A stretch of DNA of 32,529 bases, from NCBI GenBank assembly GCA_965368815.1, contig CBDUOH010000016.1:1-32529 (forward strand), given 5' to 3'. Made by a program: the position numbers and the translations under genes. Below are positions 32,310 to 32,529 of the stretch, piece after piece. Source of the DNA: UBA5794 sp965368815. GTDB taxonomy: Bacteria > Actinomycetota > Acidimicrobiia > Spongiisociales > UBA5794. The stretch's first letter is position 1. Every line of letters starts with the position of its first letter. The notes under the pieces are model-generated. The model was not told the DNA's origin. It was given only the letters and a program-made list of their open reading frames with translations, and did no database searches.

Positions 32310-32529
32310 CTAGGCGATATCAGCGATGGCAAGGCCGCCGAGCTCGCCCATTCGTGCAAGTCCGAGGTCACCGTGATCGTCGAGACGCTTCTGGGCTGCC
32401 AGCACGGCCGGATTGGTACGTTGTGAGGGTTCCACCTTCGCAGGATTGAGGGCGCAGTGGTCGCCCACGTGGCGATGTCCGACTCTGCGCCATAGGAACG
32501 CACGGCGAGCGTTCCGCGGACCTGCATTT
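32310..32529 (-). CDS. Partial gene, C-terminal 72 residues, unknown
   Basis: Reading in from the window edge, an open frame of 72 codons ends at TAG (32310-32312). Its C-terminus reads AAQKRLDDHGDLGLARMGELGG followed by LAIADIA, amphipathic and with GC-rich third positions like neighbouring genes. The upstream part is Arg/His-rich. The start lies beyond the window. I cannot assign a family. A competing 109-codon frame over the same bases, ending at 32198 inside the cyclase-like gene, looks less protein-like. The 89 bases from 32221 to 32309 hold no other feature I can support. Confidence 0.45.
   Translation of the reverse strand, partial: NAGPRNARRAFLWRRVGHRHVGDHCALNPAKVEPSQRTNPAVLAAQKRLDDHGDLGLARMGELGGLAIADIA

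Noticed and set aside
32198..32527. 109-codon minus-strand frame at the right edge
   Set aside because: It runs into the start of the cyclase-like gene in another frame, and its translation is Arg/Pro/Ser-rich with no recognisable motif. The alternative frame ending at 32310 looks more gene-like.

Overview
This is a GC-rich bacterial chromosome segment made almost entirely of core genes. Several features point to a high-GC actinobacterium: a BldD-type regulator, the lepA-hemW-hrcA-dnaJ and phoH-ybeY-corC-era blocks, a SenX3/RegX3-like two-component pair divergent from pstSCAB-phoU, and an actinobacterial-style KMGKS LeuRS. Thr-rich low-complexity linkers behind membrane anchors (PgpH, the 322-aa unknown protein, PstS) suggest the class Acidimicrobiia. 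That placement is inference. No rRNA, tRNA, CRISPR array, insertion sequence, prophage or plasmid gene was seen. Coding density is very high, and many genes are joined by 4-base ATGA or GTGA start/stop overlaps.

Layout. (1) 44-1081 (+) is a YeiH-family transporter, tail to tail with era. (2) 1078-6878 (-) is the chain phoH > pgpH > ybeY > corC > era, with every junction overlapping by 4 nt: RNA metabolism and ribosome maturation plus a predicted c-di-AMP phosphodiesterase. (3) 6981-7433 (-) is a BldD-like regulator with the c-di-GMP-binding signature intact and a cluster of inverted half-sites in its leader. (4) 7550-12649 (-) is lepA > hemW > hrcA > dnaJ, with a CIRCE-like HrcA operator lying across the end of hemW. 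(5) 12765-13519 (+) is rpsT-greA. (6) 13533-18228 (-) is comEA > comEC > an unknown anchored protein > holA. (7) 18301-22249 (-) is leuS > a small HExxH protein > a CPBP membrane protease. (8) 22323-24397 (-) holds a divergent ProA-like dehydrogenase and apt. (9) 24441-31106 is the phosphate module: senX3-regX3 (-) and pstS-pstC-pstA-pstB-phoU (+) diverge from a 184-bp region with an 11-bp-phased PHO-box-like repeat. (10) 31147-32220 (-) is a nucleotidyl-cyclase-homology/SRPBCC fusion. The window ends inside an unidentified partial gene (-).

How the genes work together. Phosphate limitation would be sensed through Pst/PhoU and SenX3, and RegX3 would bind the shared repeat to drive pstSCAB-phoU and probably its own operon. 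A strong stem-loop between pstS and pstC probably lets the binding protein be made in excess over the permease. HrcA and CIRCE would couple dnaJ (and hrcA itself) to heat stress.

No wholly new multi-gene system was found. The most interesting leads are regulatory (BldD operator cluster, CIRCE inside a coding region, PHO box overlapping the senX3 promoter, pstS/pstC stem-loop) or lineage-specific proteins (HExxH/CPBP pair, 500-aa ProA-like enzyme, DUF2652-SRPBCC fusion, anchored protein beside comEC).
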